Below are positions 1 to 10,525 of a stretch of DNA of 64,000 bases, one piece after another. The first letter of the stretch is position 1. Each line of letters begins with the position of its first letter. The notes beneath the pieces were generated by a model, which had not been told where the DNA came from, searched no databases, and saw only the letters and a program-made list of their open reading frames with translations. This stretch comes from Staphylococcus equorum. Its GTDB lineage: Bacteria; Bacillota; Bacilli; Staphylococcales; Staphylococcaceae. The DNA lies in contig NZ_CP118982.1 of assembly GCF_029024965.1 (NCBI RefSeq), positions 1,798,001 to 1,862,000 on the forward strand, in the 5' to 3' direction. The translations under genes and the position numbers were made by a program.

Positions 1-331
1 ATGGCTGCCCATCATTATAAATACCGATAGAAATTGCAAAATTTTCTTTTTGATGAACAAAATTCAATGTGCCATCAATTGGATCAACTACCCACACAAC
101 CCCCGTCACGTTGTTAAGGTCATGACCATGCCCCTCTTCACCAATGACATGGTGGTTAGGATATGTTTTTAAAATATTTTCAAAAATATAGTTTTCTGTA
201 GCTTTATCTACATTAGTCACTAAATCATTAGGATTTGATTTTGTTTCTATCTCTATATCTTCTTTCATTATTTTTTTTACATTATTCCCTGCCTCTAATA
301 TGAGACCTTTAGCAAACTCGTAAACAGTCAT
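1..331 (-). CDS. suhB: Inositol monophosphatase family protein (SuhB/YktC-like), 3' end outside window
   Basis: The first 110 codons of a minus-strand gene that runs off the left edge. The visible part carries two hallmarks of the Mg-dependent inositol monophosphatase family: GEEG, and the metal-binding motif DPIDGT within WVVDPIDGTLNFVH. The ATG start at 331-329 has an AGGAG-type site just upstream. Family members remove phosphate from inositol monophosphate or similar small phosphates; the true substrate in staphylococci is uncertain. It is divergent from yktB. In Bacillus subtilis, from memory, yktA, yktB and yktC (suhB) lie together, which fits this context. The other metal-binding motif (WDxAAG type) would lie beyond the window. 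Confidence 0.9.
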   Translation of the reverse strand, partial: MTVYEFAKGLILEAGNNVKKIMKEDIEIETKSNPNDLVTNVDKATENYIFENILKTYPNHHVIGEEGHGHDLNNVTGVVWVVDPIDGTLNFVHQKENFAISIGIYNDGQP

Positions 332-368
332 TGTATCAGCTCCTTATGGACTTCTCATTATACAGTAA

Positions 369-397
369 TTAATACTTAAAAAGTTAATACTTAACTT
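369..397. promoter_or_regulatory. Palindrome and direct repeat upstream of suhB
   Basis: A perfect 7-3-7 palindrome, AAGTTAATACTTAACTT, lies at 381-397. Its core TTAATACTTAA (384-394) also occurs 15 bp earlier at 369-379, giving two helically separated copies. The site is about 40-65 bp upstream of the suhB start in the suhB/yktB divergent region. This resembles a repressor operator, but no regulator can be assigned and the region is AT-rich. Confidence 0.3.
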
Positions 398-594
398 TTC
401 TAATTTCTAATAATAATATGTATAAAAATATATTTTGTATATTTTATGATTTCTTACATGTATACCCTATTTAGTCTTTTCTACACGTGCACCATAAAGT
501 TATGTTTTAAGGTGCGCAAAATGGGCAAAGACAATGTTAAACCAATTATATTATGCTACAATACAAACGTAAATAATGTTTACAGGAGGCCCCA

Positions 595-1206
595 ATGACT
601 AAATACATATTTAAACCTAAAGATTTCAAAGCATTCACAGTTGATGGTCTTGATGCAAGAATGGAAGCGTTAAATGAACGTATCCGACCACAACTTAATG
701 AATTAGGTGATTATTTCGCACAATATTTAGAAACAGTAACCGGTGAAAAATTTTATCCACACGTAGCTAAACATGCACGTCGAAAAGTTAACCCACCAAA
801 AGATACATGGGTCGCATTCGCTACAAATAAACGCGGTTATAAAATGCAACCTCATTTTCAAATAGGTCTGTTTGAAAATCAATTATTTGTCATGTATGGT
901 ATCATGCATGAAACAAAAGACAAAGCACAACAAATAAAAGCTTTCGAGGACCAATTTGAAACACTTAAAAATTTACCAAATGACTATAGCATTAGTCCTG
1001 ATCATATGAGCCAAGAAAAATTTTACATCCATGAAATGTCAGATGAAGACCTAACAAAAGCGCTCAATCGTGTTAAAGAAGTTAAAAAAGGTGAGTTCTT
1101 TGTAGCTCGTACATTGTCACCAAATGCTGAACAATTACAAAGCGATAAAGTCTTTTTAAACTTCCTCGAAGAAACCTTCGAACAATTACTCAAATTCTAT
1201 AAATAA
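595..1206 (+). CDS. yktB: UPF0637 family protein YktB (DUF1054)
   Basis: A 203-residue soluble protein matching the Firmicute UPF0637/DUF1054 family (B. subtilis YktB, about 210 aa). Family-like stretches include [23 protein letters not shown] cut around residues 50-72 and PHFQIGLF near 86. There is no signal peptide or membrane segment. The start is set by an ideal AGGAGG at 584-589, five bases before the ATG. The function is unknown; a solved family structure shows an alpha/beta fold but no established activity. It is monocistronic, ending at a strong hairpin terminator shared with the convergent DUF4064 gene. Confidence 0.9.
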   Translation: MTKYIFKPKDFKAFTVDGLDARMEALNERIRPQLNELGDYFAQYLETVTGEKFYPHVAKHARRKVNPPKDTWVAFATNKRGYKMQPHFQIGLFENQLFVMYGIMHETKDKAQQIKAFEDQFETLKNLPNDYSISPDHMSQEKFYIHEMSDEDLTKALNRVKEVKKGEFFVARTLSPNAEQLQSDKVFLNFLEETFEQLLKFYK

Positions 1207-1222
1207 TTCATCTGATATATCT

Positions 1223-1265
1223 AAAAAGCACGTTACTTAAAATAAATTTAAGTAACGTGCTTTTC
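1223..1265. terminator. Bidirectional terminator between yktB and DUF4064 gene
   Basis: A 13-bp perfect stem (AGCACGTTACTTA at 1227-1239, complement at 1249-1261) flanked by A-run on the left and T-run on the right. It can terminate both yktB and the convergent minus-strand gene. Confidence 0.85.
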
Positions 1266-1307
1266 TATTTTTACCAATTTATCTTTATAAATGATTGTCA
1301 GATACAT

Positions 1308-1823
1308 TTAGTAAATATACGGGTCATCATCTTTTTTTCGTTTCATTTCTGCCTCAGGATCCATATCTTGCTGCTGGGGCTTTTGTTTTTCTTTTTCGTT
1401 ATTATAAATATTATAATTTGGCATCTGATTGATGTGATTAGCTTGATTATTGTCGTCTTTTTTAACAAATAGCATAATACCAACAATAAACCATAAAATC
1501 ATCGCAATAAAGTTGCCACCAAACATACCAATAATAGCAGAAACGATAAATAAACATCCTGCGAGTATGCGATTGCCTTTAATCGTAAATACTGCAATAA
1601 AAGCTAAAATCGTTGAAATAAGTGTAAAGACACCTTGGAATATGATAGAAGCTTTAAATGCTTCTGGCGACATTTCTACACCTTGTTGTTGGTTCATTTC
1701 ATTAAACACTTCTTTAAATTCTGGCACGTTGATGAACGCATATACAATTATCGAAAATATTAAGAAAATTAAACTAAGACTATTTGCTATCCAAGCTAGA
1801 ATACGTTCTGTTTTCCTACTCAT
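1308..1823 (-). CDS. DUF4064 domain membrane protein
   Basis: A 171-residue small membrane protein of the DUF4064 type common in staphylococci. About four hydrophobic segments lie at roughly residues 8-30, 62-82, 86-102 and 104-120. An extracytoplasmic-looking loop follows the first segment, and a polar, Lys/Asp/Gln-rich tail ends in DDDPYIY. The ATG is preceded by AGGAGGA on the minus strand. The next minus-strand gene upstream (2017-3246) has the same architecture with a much longer tail, so the two look like paralogues, but a terminator-like hairpin lies between them. No function is known. Confidence 0.8.
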   Translation of the reverse strand: MSRKTERILAWIANSLSLIFLIFSIIVYAFINVPEFKEVFNEMNQQQGVEMSPEAFKASIIFQGVFTLISTILAFIAVFTIKGNRILAGCLFIVSAIIGMFGGNFIAMILWFIVGIMLFVKKDDNNQANHINQMPNYNIYNNEKEKQKPQQQDMDPEAEMKRKKDDDPYIY

Positions 1824-1924
1824 ACTCTTCCTCCTATAAATTCATTAATTATATCATAGCAAATTTATGAATAATTAAAAATAACCACGACCTATCGCTA
1901 AATAATATTATGTTAGAGCAATAT

Positions 1925-1968
1925 AAATAAAAACCCGATTGCCGCACATCATGTGAGCAATCGAGTTT
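1925..1968 (-). terminator. Terminator after the long DUF4064 gene
   Basis: CGATTGC (1936-1942) pairs with GCAATCG (1957-1963), with an inner CACAT/ATGTG stem. Read on the minus strand it is followed by a T-rich run. It ends transcription of the 2017-3246 gene. Confidence 0.75.
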
Positions 1969-2016
1969 ATTAATCGAATAACAAATGGAATTGTTTTAAA
2001 AATAACACAACTTTTA

Positions 2017-3246
2017 TTATGATTTGTCTTTTGTTTCAGAATCATTTTGTTCTTTAGACTTTGCATCTTGTGATTCTTCGGCATCTTGCGAAGTGATTTT
2101 CTTACGTTCTTCGAAATTCTTTCTACGCTGATTGGCTGCACTTGGTTGTTGTTTACGTTTTTCTTTTTCACGTTTTCTGCGTTCTTTTTTCTCTTGTTTA
2201 ATACGTGCTTTTTCTTCTGCTTTTTCTTGTTTCAATCTTGCAGCTTCTTCTGCTTCTTCTTGTTTACGGCGTTGTTGTTCTTCTTGCTCAGCTTGTTTTC
2301 TTTGTTGCGCTTCGTATGCTTCTTGTTTACGGCGTGCTTCTTCTTCCGCCATACGTTGATTTTCTAATTCTGTTTCATTATCTTGTTGTTTTTCTTGCTC
2401 ATTCGTTACTGCATCTTTGCTATTTTGGTCTTCGTTGGCAACTGCTTCACCATCTTCATTATATACATTGCTAACTTGACCGAATTCATCTTCAGTACTT
2501 TGACTGTCATCTTTAACATTATTGTGTTTTCTTTGCTTATAATTATATTTTGCTTGTCTAGAAAGTACTTGTGGTTCTTCATCAGATGCATTATTTTCAG
2601 AGTTTACTTTTTCTGCAACTTCAGAACTATAACCGCCTCTTCTTAATTGATTATCATTACTTTGTTGTTGTTCTACGTCAGAAGTTTGTTGCTTTTCAAT
2701 GTATTGAGGTGAGTTCGGTTCTGATTGTTGCTCATAATCTGAAAAACGTTCTTGGTATCCTTCTGCATAATATGCAGGCACCGTTTCTACCTTTTCTTTT
2801 CGTGCAAACATCATGATTGCCACGATTAAAAATAGAATTGGGATAATTAGCGGTACAAATAGCAACACTAATGGTAACGTCACTATCGTTGCGACTAAAA
2901 ATAAGAATCCTGATAAAATTCTTATATTCATTGAAATTAAGGCTAAAAATGATAAAAGCAAACAAACGATGAAATATACTATAATCGCCCACACGCCATT
3001 TTGTAGCCATATTACAAATTGGATTGTATTTAATCCATTATTCGCTAATATTTGTTGAATAAAATCATTGCCATTCAATGAAGTCTCCAAATTTTGTATT
3101 GATGCTTCACTACTAAATGATACTAGTGCAATAAACATCGTAATAATGGTTAGTAATAATAAGAATATCCAACTCAACCAACCTAATACTTTTTCTGCTA
3201 GTCGACTCACCGGGCGTCTAACTTGAGTATATTGCTCTCCTGACAT
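2017..3246 (-). CDS. DUF4064-like membrane protein with long charged coiled-coil tail
   Basis: A 409-residue protein. The first 150 or so residues contain four hydrophobic segments in a DUF4064-like layout. The remaining 250 are very polar: an Asn/Glu/Gln-rich linker, then a continuous Arg/Lys/Glu/Gln helix (EEARRKQEAYEAQQRKQAEQ and onward) predicted to be a long coiled coil, then a Lys/Glu/Asp/Ser-rich end. A TTG 30 bases upstream is in frame, but the ATG at 3246 has AAGGAG (3257-3262) ten bases ahead, so I chose it. The function is unknown. The architecture suggests a membrane-anchored scaffold with a cytosolic rod. Confidence 0.7.
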   Translation of the reverse strand: MSGEQYTQVRRPVSRLAEKVLGWLSWIFLLLLTIITMFIALVSFSSEASIQNLETSLNGNDFIQQILANNGLNTIQFVIWLQNGVWAIIVYFIVCLLLSFLALISMNIRILSGFLFLVATIVTLPLVLLFVPLIIPILFLIVAIMMFARKEKVETVPAYYAEGYQERFSDYEQQSEPNSPQYIEKQQTSDVEQQQSNDNQLRRGGYSSEVAEKVNSENNASDEEPQVLSRQAKYNYKQRKHNNVKDDSQSTEDEFGQVSNVYNEDGEAVANEDQNSKDAVTNEQEKQQDNETELENQRMAEEEARRKQEAYEAQQRKQAEQEEQQRRKQEEAEEAARLKQEKAEEKARIKQEKKERRKREKEKRKQQPSAANQRRKNFEERKKITSQDAEESQDAKSKEQNDSETKDKS

Positions 3247-3319
3247 GTCTTTACAACTCCTTATATTGCTTGTCAAACTATTATATCGAATTAACGATAA
3301 AATAACTACTAACTATGAC

Positions 3320-4393
3320 TTATTTTAGTGACATTTTAAAATTTAAAAATCTTTCATTATATTCACTTAATGTCTCTTTCCCTAAATCTTTATAAACTTC
3401 TAAATTAGCTTGTTCTTCCTTTGTAGGATAAAACCGCTCATCATTTTTTATGCTTGCAGGCAATTGTGCTCTTGCTGATTTATTAGGCGTCGCGTAGCCC
3501 ACCCATTCTGTATTTTGTTTACTATGCTCTGCATCTAATAAAAAGTTCATAAACTTATAGGCACCTGCTTTATTTTGTGTTGTCTTAGGTATAACCATAT
3601 TATCAAACCACAGATTTGAACCTTCTTTAGGAACTACATAATCAAATTCTTCATTTTGTTGTACAATTGGAGCTGCTACACCGCTCCATACTACTGCAAC
3701 ATTTGCTTCATGCTGTTCTAACATCATTGAAATTTCATCACCTACTACGCCTTTTACATTAGGACCTAAATGTGTTAAATTTCTCTCAGCTTCTGCTAAA
3801 TATGATGAATGTGTCTCATTTAAACTATAACCTAATTTATTTAAAGCTACACCTATAATTTCTCTCGCACCATCTACTAATAATATATCATTTTTATATT
3901 TCACTTTATAAAGCTGATTCCACGATTCAAAGTTATCATTTGGATATACATTTTTATTGTAAAGAATACCCACAGTACCAAAAAAATAAGGTATTGAATA
4001 TGTATTATCTTCATCAAATGGCATATCGAGATAATCTGAATCAAGATTTTTCATATTAGGCAGTTTCTCATGATTTAGAGGTAATAACAATTGTTGTCTT
4101 TTTAATTTTTGCACTGTATAGTCACTCGGAAAAGCAACATCATAATGAGTGCCGCCATTTTTTATTTTGGCCTCCATCGCTTCGTTTGAATCAAAAGTTT
4201 CGTAGACGACTTCAATTCCTGTTTCTTTTTGGAATTGTTTTAACAAGCTAGGATCAATATATTCTCCCCAATTATAAATATAAATTTTTTCACCAGTGCT
4301 AGAATGATGTTTTGAAGTGAATTTTTGACTGATAAATAAACATATCAAACCAACGATGATAGAAATTATAATTAACTGTAAAAAACGTTTCAT
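3320..4393 (-). CDS. potD: Spermidine/putrescine ABC transporter substrate-binding protein
   Basis: 357 residues. The N-terminal hydrophobic segment (about 5-24) acts as signal or anchor; no canonical lipobox is seen. The mature part begins with IYIYNWGEYIDPSLLKQFQ, the signature start of PotD/PotF-type periplasmic-binding folds, and continues with ETGIEVVYETFDSNE. It captures polyamines outside the membrane for the PotBC permease. It is the last gene of potABCD; its ATG overlaps the potC stop codon by one base, so the two are translationally coupled. Substrate preference between spermidine and putrescine cannot be read from the sequence. Confidence 0.92.
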   Translation of the reverse strand: MKRFLQLIIISIIVGLICLFISQKFTSKHHSSTGEKIYIYNWGEYIDPSLLKQFQKETGIEVVYETFDSNEAMEAKIKNGGTHYDVAFPSDYTVQKLKRQQLLLPLNHEKLPNMKNLDSDYLDMPFDEDNTYSIPYFFGTVGILYNKNVYPNDNFESWNQLYKVKYKNDILLVDGAREIIGVALNKLGYSLNETHSSYLAEAERNLTHLGPNVKGVVGDEISMMLEQHEANVAVVWSGVAAPIVQQNEEFDYVVPKEGSNLWFDNMVIPKTTQNKAGAYKFMNFLLDAEHSKQNTEWVGYATPNKSARAQLPASIKNDERFYPTKEEQANLEVYKDLGKETLSEYNERFLNFKMSLK

Positions 4394-5202
4394 TATAATA
4401 TACCCCGTTTCACTTGTTTTTTATGCTTAAGCACATTTTTAATTAAATAATAACCAAGTATACCGAACATAATCACGACAAATAAAAGTGTAGATATTGC
4501 ATTTATTTCCATGCTAATACCTTTTCTTGCCATTGCATAAACTTCCACAGAAAGCACACTAAATCCATTACCGGTAACAAAGAAACTGACAGTGAAATCA
4601 TCTAATGAATAGGTCAATGCCATAAAAAAGCCACCTATAATTGCTGGCATCAACTGAGGTAACATGACCTTATTCAAAACTTGAAACTCCGTTGCACCTA
4701 AATCACGTGCCGCATTTAACGTATGGTTATTCATTTCATACAGTTTAGGTAACACAATGATTACCACAATAGGAATACAAAAAGCAACATGTGAAATAAG
4801 TACCGTCATCAACCCGAGACCCATACCAGTAAAATGTCCGATTGCTGTAAACATAATCAAAAATGAAGCGCCTATAACAACATCAGAAGACACTAATAAA
4901 ACATTATTTAATGTAAGTAATGAAACCTTTATTTTTTTATTTTTTAAATGATATAAACCAATCGCACCTAGTGTTCCTATCACAGTAGCAAATGCAGCGG
5001 CTAACAATGCTACACCTATCGTATTAAAAATAACAGACATTAACCGGTCGTTACTAAATAATGATTGATAATGTTCTAAAGTAAACCCATCAAAATGAAC
5101 CATATTACCAGCAGCATTAAATGAATAAACCATTAAAAATAAAATTGGAGCATATAAAACAGCGATTAATATGCCGATATATATTTTTCCATACCATTTC
5201 AT
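4393..5202 (-). CDS. potC: Spermidine/putrescine ABC transporter permease PotC
   Basis: About 269 residues with six membrane segments and the binding-protein-dependent transport motif near the C-terminal half (ARDLGATEFQVLNKVMLPQL), the EAA-type loop that docks onto PotA. It pairs with PotB to form the inner-membrane channel. An in-frame GTG at 5211 would overlap potB, but the ATG at 5202 sits just behind AAGGTGA, a better ribosome site, so that start is used. The potB stop lies five bases upstream. Confidence 0.92.
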   Translation of the reverse strand: MKWYGKIYIGILIAVLYAPILFLMVYSFNAAGNMVHFDGFTLEHYQSLFSNDRLMSVIFNTIGVALLAAAFATVIGTLGAIGLYHLKNKKIKVSLLTLNNVLLVSSDVVIGASFLIMFTAIGHFTGMGLGLMTVLISHVAFCIPIVVIIVLPKLYEMNNHTLNAARDLGATEFQVLNKVMLPQLMPAIIGGFFMALTYSLDDFTVSFFVTGNGFSVLSVEVYAMARKGISMEINAISTLLFVVIMFGILGYYLIKNVLKHKKQVKRGIL

Positions 5203-5207
5203 ATGAT

Positions 5208-6011
5208 TCACCTTTTCCCATTCGTAGGTTTAGTATTTGTAATAATTAAGACTAGCGCCATAAATACAATTAAAAACAACGCAATCGTAGAACCCATTCC
5301 ATAGTTTTGTATCACTAGAAATTGTTCTTCTATCGCCGTCCCAATATTAATCACTTTATTTCCTGCAATTAGTCTTGTAATCATAAAAAGCGATAATGCT
5401 GGTATAAATGTGACTTGAATTCCTGTCAATACGCCTTGCTTCGTGAGTGGTATAATAATTTTTCTAAATGTTGTTAGCCTGCTCGCACCTAAATCACTTG
5501 AAGCTTGCAAAATATTATTAGGAATATCCTTCATACTATTGAAAATAGGTAAAATCATAAATGGAATGTAAATATAACTTGCTACTATTAAAAACGCAGG
5601 AACAGTAAATAACAATTCCATTTTAGGCAAAGATAAAACATTCAATATTTGATTGATAATACCATCATGACTGAATATGCCTATAAATGCATAGGTCTTC
5701 AGTAGTAAATTAATCCAAGTTGGTACAATCAGTATAAGTAACCATACATTTTGATATTTAGATGAACTTATAAAATACGCAGCTGGATAGCTTATAAGTA
5801 GCGTCATACACGTAATCGCTGCCGCAAAACATACCGAGTCCCAAATCATTTTGAAATATTTGAGTGAAATCAACTTTTTATAATTTTCCAATCCAAAATG
5901 TCCTTGTATATCAATGAATGAGAAATAAACAAGAAGGATTACTGGAACAACGATAAATAAAACCATCCACAGTATATAGGGTATAAATAGATATGTATTA
6001 ATCTTGCGCAT
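5208..6011 (-). CDS. potB: Spermidine/putrescine ABC transporter permease PotB
   Basis: 267 residues with six predicted membrane helices. The EAA loop reads [20 protein letters not shown]. It is the partner of PotC in the polyamine import channel. Its ATG lies inside the end of potA (14-base overlap, different frame), consistent with coupled translation in the potABCD operon. The length matches the family. Confidence 0.92.
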   Translation of the reverse strand: MRKINTYLFIPYILWMVLFIVVPVILLVYFSFIDIQGHFGLENYKKLISLKYFKMIWDSVCFAAAITCMTLLISYPAAYFISSSKYQNVWLLILIVPTWINLLLKTYAFIGIFSHDGIINQILNVLSLPKMELLFTVPAFLIVASYIYIPFMILPIFNSMKDIPNNILQASSDLGASRLTTFRKIIIPLTKQGVLTGIQVTFIPALSLFMITRLIAGNKVINIGTAIEEQFLVIQNYGMGSTIALFLIVFMALVLIITNTKPTNGKR

Positions 6012-7098
6012 GATTTATTTCCTCGTAACTTTGAATACGCTTATCAAATTCAGCTTCACTTTCACCTGGCACCATAATATGAATTGTTTCTGGCTCAAAG
6101 TATAAACCCACTTTACTATTAACTTCTGCTTTTTTAGTAGAATGAACTAACCATTTATAACCTTTACTATCAGTACAATTGATTTCATAATGTACTCCTC
6201 TGAAAAGCATAGAAACAACTGTCACTTCGAATAAACCTTGCTCTGATTGTACCAAGGATATATCTTCTGGCCTAATCACTACTTCTACTTGCTCTTGTGG
6301 TGAAATACCCATATCTACACATTCTAAATCTTGACCATAGATGTTCACCACATAATCCTCAATCATAGTACCCACAATAATATTTGATTCTCCAATAAAA
6401 TCTGCAACAAAGCGATTTACAGGTTCGTCGTATATATCAGTAGGTGTGCCAAATTGTTGAATTTCACCATTTTTCATTACAAATATATAATCACTCAGCG
6501 CTAAAGCTTCTTCCTGATCATGTGTAACAAAAATAAATGTTATACCTAATCTAGACTGTATTTCTCTTAATTCATATTGCATTTGGGTTCTTAATTTTAA
6601 ATCCAGTGCTGATAAAGATTCATCTAATAATAATATTTCTGGTTCATTCACAATCGCACGTGCAATTGCAATACGCTGTTTTTGCCCCCCACTCATACTT
6701 TCAATTGTTCTATCTTCATAACCAGTGAGTTTTACAAGTTTTAATGCTTCTTGCACTTTTTTATTTATGTCGCTTTTGTTCATTTTCTTTAGTTTTAATC
6801 CAAAAGCAATATTATCATAGACATTTAAATGAGGAAATAAAGCATAGTCTTGAAATACTGTATTCACTTTGCGTCTGTTTGATGGTATATGATTAATTGT
6901 CTGATTTCGATATATAATATCCCCTTCATCGGCTTGTTCAAATCCTGCGATAAGTTTTAAAATTGTTGTTTTACCACAACCAGAAGGCCCAAGTAATGTA
7001 TAGAAATGACCTGACTCAATATCTATATTGATTTTATTTAATACTGGTATATCATCATAAGCTTTACTTACTGCGCTGAAAGATAATAACGGATTCAT
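5998..7098 (-). CDS. potA: Spermidine/putrescine ABC transporter ATP-binding protein
   Basis: 366 residues. Walker [10 protein letters not shown] near residue 36, signature [14 protein letters not shown] near 138 and Walker [13 protein letters not shown] are followed by an OB-like regulatory domain typical of PotA/MalK-type ATPases (from about 240). It powers polyamine uptake through PotBC. It is the first gene of the operon; the ATG follows AGGAGGA. Between it and yktA lie about 190 bases with no gene. Confidence 0.94.
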   Translation of the reverse strand: MNPLLSFSAVSKAYDDIPVLNKINIDIESGHFYTLLGPSGCGKTTILKLIAGFEQADEGDIIYRNQTINHIPSNRRKVNTVFQDYALFPHLNVYDNIAFGLKLKKMNKSDINKKVQEALKLVKLTGYEDRTIESMSGGQKQRIAIARAIVNEPEILLLDESLSALDLKLRTQMQYELREIQSRLGITFIFVTHDQEEALALSDYIFVMKNGEIQQFGTPTDIYDEPVNRFVADFIGESNIIVGTMIEDYVVNIYGQDLECVDMGISPQEQVEVVIRPEDISLVQSEQGLFEVTVVSMLFRGVHYEINCTDSKGYKWLVHSTKKAEVNSKVGLYFEPETIHIMVPGESEAEFDKRIQSYEEINHAQD

Positions 7099-7204
7099 TT
7101 GTGTTTCCTCCTATAAATATGACGTGGTTGTAACAATCATAACTTGAGTTTCATTTGGTGTAGGATTATGTATTTTTATGACGTGCACTATAATAAAATT
7201 TCGC

Positions 7205-7279
7205 AAAAAAAGCTATATACTGTTTACTTTTATCAAACATTTTGTTTAATGCTTAATAAAAATATCAGAATATAGCTTA
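7205..7279 (-). terminator. Possible terminator downstream of yktA
   Basis: AGCTATAT (7211-7218) and ATATAGCT (7270-7277) are perfect inverted repeats about 50 bases apart. An inner AAACATTTTGTTT palindrome lies between them, and on the minus strand a run of seven T follows. The loop is long, so this is a tentative call. It would separate yktA from the pot operon. Confidence 0.45.
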
Positions 7280-7290
7280 CATGACAATAG

Positions 7291-7569
7291 TTATTTTTTC
7301 GTTGCGCTAAAAAACGTTTGACTGTTGTCAGTTTGAACTGTTTTAACAGCTTGGTAACTATTATATCCACTACTTTTTTCGAATTCTTTAAAAATCTGTT
7401 TTTCTTCTGCTTTCCCAGGAACGATTGTTTTAAATTGCTTGTAGCGATCAATTAATAATTTTCCTTCTACTTCAGATTCATAAAAAGATTCCACAGCATT
7501 GAAAAATGACACAACTTGCATCATTTCGTCATTTGACCAATCAAGATCTATTGGATATTGATACTCCAT
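7291..7569 (-). CDS. yktA: UPF0223 family protein YktA
   Basis: 92 residues, matching the small helical UPF0223 family of Firmicutes (B. subtilis YktA, about 91 aa). The N-terminus [17 protein letters not shown] and the block [20 protein letters not shown] are family-like. No membrane segment. AGGAGG precedes the ATG. The function is unknown. It sits between pdhD and the pot operon, facing the same way as both, and is flanked by hairpins on each side, so it is probably transcribed alone. Confidence 0.88.
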   Translation of the reverse strand: MEYQYPIDLDWSNDEMMQVVSFFNAVESFYESEVEGKLLIDRYKQFKTIVPGKAEEKQIFKEFEKSSGYNSYQAVKTVQTDNSQTFFSATKK

Positions 7570-7641
7570 ATAAGCATGCCTCCTACTTTTCCATTGAATA
7601 TTTATAGTTAAAGTTTATTTTAGATATTACATTTTAAAATG

Positions 7642-7692
7642 AAAAAGGAGCGGGACAGAAATCAAAATTTGATTTCATATTCCCGCCCCCAC
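7642..7692 (-). terminator. pdhD terminator within a staphylococcal GGGACAGAAAT-type repeat
   Basis: GCGGGA (7650-7655) pairs with TCCCGC (7681-7686), and GAAATCAAA (7658-7666) with TTTGATTTC (7668-7676). On the minus strand the hairpin is followed by TCCTTTTTC, a good terminator for pdhABCD. The GGGACAGAAATC core recurs, more diverged, at about 17436 and 27352, so this is also a dispersed intergenic repeat. Confidence 0.75.
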
Positions 7693-7725
7693 AAGGCTAT
7701 CGTTATATCTGTTACAACAATGAAA

Positions 7726-9132
7726 TTACATTGTGTGTACTGGTAAACCTATAGCTTTTTCAGCTGCTTCCATAGACATTTCACCTAATGTTGGGTGAGC
7801 ATGTACAGTTAATGCTAAATCTTCAGCATTCATACCAGCTTCGATTGCTAAACCTAGTTCAGAAATAATATCAGATGCGCCAGTACCAACTACTTGAGCA
7901 CCTACTAAAGTATTATCTTCTTTAAGCGTAATAAGTTTAACAAAGCCAGTAGTGTCATCTAATGATAACGCACGGCCATTAGCTGCATAAGGGAATTTAG
8001 AAGCAGTAATTTTTAATCCTTCTTCTTTAGCTTGAGCTTCTGTATAACCTACTTGAGCAAGTTCTGGCTCAGTGAAACATACAGCAGGCATACCGATGTA
8101 ATCTACTTCTGATGCTTCACCAGAGATTACTTCAGCTGCAACTTTAGCTTCATAGCTTGCTTTATGCGCAAGTGGTAAACCAGGAACAATATCACCGATT
8201 GCAAAAATGTTTTCAATTGAAGTACGGCTTTGTTTGTCTACCTCGATTAATCCACGTTCTGCAAATTTAAGACCTAATTCTTCTAAGCCTAATTCGTCAG
8301 TGTTAGGACGACGACCTACAGTAACTAATACGTAATCAGCATCAATTGTTTGTTCTTCGCCTTTTACTTCGTAAGTTACTTTAACACCGTCTTCAGTTTC
8401 TTCAGCAGATTTAGCCATAGCTTCAGTTACAATATCAACGCCTTTTTCTTTCATGCCTTTTTTAACAGGTTGAGTCATTTGTTTTTCAAAACCGCCTAAG
8501 ATATCTTTAGCGCCTTCTAAAATAGTAACTTCAGAACCAAAGTTTGCAAAAGCAGTTCCGAGTTCAGAACCAATATAACCGCCACCAACAACTACTAATT
8601 TACCAGGAACTTCTTGTAAATTTAGAGCGCCAGATGAATCAATTACACGATTTCCAAACTCAAAGTTAGGGATTTCAATTGGTCTTGAACCAGTTGCAAT
8701 GATCGCGTTTTTAAAGTTATATGTTTGAGCACTTTTCTCATCCATAACACGTAAGCTATTGTTATCAACAAAGTAAGCTTCGCCTTTAACGATTTCTACT
8801 TTATTACCTTTTAACAATCCTTCAACGCCACCAGTTAATTTTTCAACTACTGATTGTTTGAATTCTTGAACTTTATTAAAATTAAGTGAAACACTTTCAG
8901 CAATAACACCTAAATTTTCTGAGTTCTTAGTTTCATCATAACGGTGTGAAGCGTGTAACAATGCTTTAGAAGGAATACAACCAACGTTAAGACATACGCC
9001 ACCTAATGTTCCTTTTTCAACGATTGTTACTTTTTGACCTAACTGTGCTGCACGAATTGCTGCAACATAGCCTCCTGGTCCTGCTCCGATTACAATAGTG
9101 TCTGTTTCAATTGGGAAATCTCCAACTACCAT
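7726..9132 (-). CDS. pdhD: Dihydrolipoyl dehydrogenase (E3 of pyruvate dehydrogenase)
   Basis: 468 residues. FAD-binding GAGPGG at 16-21; redox-active disulfide Cys47/Cys52 in [16 protein letters not shown]-binding [13 protein letters not shown] near 180; C-terminal catalytic HAHPTLGE. It reoxidises the lipoyl arm of PdhC with NAD+. Last gene of the pdh operon, three bases after pdhC, and followed by a strong terminator. The length is typical. Confidence 0.97.
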   Translation of the reverse strand: MVVGDFPIETDTIVIGAGPGGYVAAIRAAQLGQKVTIVEKGTLGGVCLNVGCIPSKALLHASHRYDETKNSENLGVIAESVSLNFNKVQEFKQSVVEKLTGGVEGLLKGNKVEIVKGEAYFVDNNSLRVMDEKSAQTYNFKNAIIATGSRPIEIPNFEFGNRVIDSSGALNLQEVPGKLVVVGGGYIGSELGTAFANFGSEVTILEGAKDILGGFEKQMTQPVKKGMKEKGVDIVTEAMAKSAEETEDGVKVTYEVKGEEQTIDADYVLVTVGRRPNTDELGLEELGLKFAERGLIEVDKQSRTSIENIFAIGDIVPGLPLAHKASYEAKVAAEVISGEASEVDYIGMPAVCFTEPELAQVGYTEAQAKEEGLKITASKFPYAANGRALSLDDTTGFVKLITLKEDNTLVGAQVVGTGASDIISELGLAIEAGMNAEDLALTVHAHPTLGEMSMEAAEKAIGLPVHTM

Positions 9133-9135
9133 ATT

Positions 9136-10431
9136 TTACCCCTCCATTAATAATAATTCTGGATTATTCAATAAACGTTTGATGTGATTCATAGCATTTT
9201 GTCCAGTAGCACCATCAATTTGTCTGTGGTCAAAGCTTAATGATAATGATAATACTGGCGCAGCTACTATTTCACCATCTTTAACAATTGGTTTTTGTGC
9301 AATACGGCCAATACCTAAGATAGCTACTTCTGGGTGGTTGATTACTGGAGTGAACCATTGTCCACCAGCTGAACCGATATTACTAATTGTACATGTAGCA
9401 TGTTTCATTTCATCTGCCGCTAATTTTCCGTCACGTGCTTTAACAGCAAGTTCGTTAATTTCGTCTGAGATGCTAAACATTGATTTACGGTCTGCATGTT
9501 TAACAACAGGCACTAATAGTCCTCTGTCTGTGTCAGCAGCAATACCAATGTTCCAATAATGTTTGTGTACGATTTCGCCAGCATCTTCGTTAAATGAAGT
9601 GTTAAGCGCTGGATATTTTTTAAGTGCAGAAACAAGTGCTTTAACAACATAAGGTAAGAAAGTTAATTTAGTACCTTGTTCAGCTGCAACTTCTTTGAAT
9701 TTTTTACGGTGATCCCATAATTCTTGAACATCAATTTCATCCATTAATGTTACGTGAGGTGCAGTTTGTTTTGAATTAACCATTGCTTTAGCAATTGCTT
9801 TACGCATTGCAGGTATTTTCTCAGTTGATTCTGGGAATTCACCTTCTGTAGAAACTGGTGCTGATTGTGCTGCACTTGAAGTTTCTTCAGTTGCTGTAGC
9901 TGCGCTTTCATTTGAAGCTGCTTCTCCGCCACCATTTAAGTAGGCGTCCACATCTTCTTTAGTTGTACGGCCATTTTTACCTGAACCTGAAACAGCTTTA
10001 ATGTTAACACCATTATCGCGAGCATATTTACGAACTGAAGGCATCGCTTTAACGCGTTTACTTTCATCTACTTCTTCGTCTTTAGATGCTTGTGCAGGTG
10101 CTTCTTCTTTAGTGCTTTCTTCTGCAGGTGCTTCTGTTTCTTCACTTGCTGAATCGTCACTTTCACTACCTTTGAATTGCATATCTTCTGCATCTGGTGA
10201 ATCGATTTTTACGATTGTGTCACCAACAACTGCAACAGTACCTTCATCTACTAGTACTTCTTCAATAGTACCTGAAACAGGTGATGGGATTTCAACAACT
10301 GATTTATCGTTTTGTACCTCAGCTAAAATATCGTCCTCTTCAATTGTATCTCCAGATTTAATAAACCATTTTACAATTTCACCTTCGTGGATACCTTCAC
10401 CAATGTCGGGTAATTTAAATTCAAATGCCAC
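9136..10431 (-). CDS. pdhC: Dihydrolipoamide acetyltransferase (E2 of pyruvate dehydrogenase)
   Basis: 431 residues. One lipoyl domain (1-77) with the lipoylated lysine Lys43 in [10 protein letters not shown]; an Ala/Glu/Ser-rich hinge; a peripheral subunit-binding domain (about 127-165, [13 protein letters not shown]); a second Ala/Ser/Glu/Thr hinge; then the catalytic core ending in [12 protein letters not shown] with the active His. It transfers acetyl groups to CoA and forms the complex core. A 148-base gap containing a long hairpin separates it from pdhB, unlike the 3-base gaps elsewhere in the operon. Confidence 0.97.
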   Translation of the reverse strand: MAFEFKLPDIGEGIHEGEIVKWFIKSGDTIEEDDILAEVQNDKSVVEIPSPVSGTIEEVLVDEGTVAVVGDTIVKIDSPDAEDMQFKGSESDDSASEETEAPAEESTKEEAPAQASKDEEVDESKRVKAMPSVRKYARDNGVNIKAVSGSGKNGRTTKEDVDAYLNGGGEAASNESAATATEETSSAAQSAPVSTEGEFPESTEKIPAMRKAIAKAMVNSKQTAPHVTLMDEIDVQELWDHRKKFKEVAAEQGTKLTFLPYVVKALVSALKKYPALNTSFNEDAGEIVHKHYWNIGIAADTDRGLLVPVVKHADRKSMFSISDEINELAVKARDGKLAADEMKHATCTISNIGSAGGQWFTPVINHPEVAILGIGRIAQKPIVKDGEIVAAPVLSLSLSFDHRQIDGATGQNAMNHIKRLLNNPELLLMEG

Positions 10432-10525
10432 GTTATTATCCTCCTAAAAATTCATATTAAGTCAAAAATTAGAAATTGAGCGATGGACAATTAAGTCACT
10501 ATCTCATGCTATAAATATAAATTTG

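Noticed and set aside
1450..1839. A 129-codon plus-strand frame opposite the first DUF4064 gene
   Set aside because: It is a shadow frame; the minus-strand gene has the ribosome site, membrane helices and terminator.
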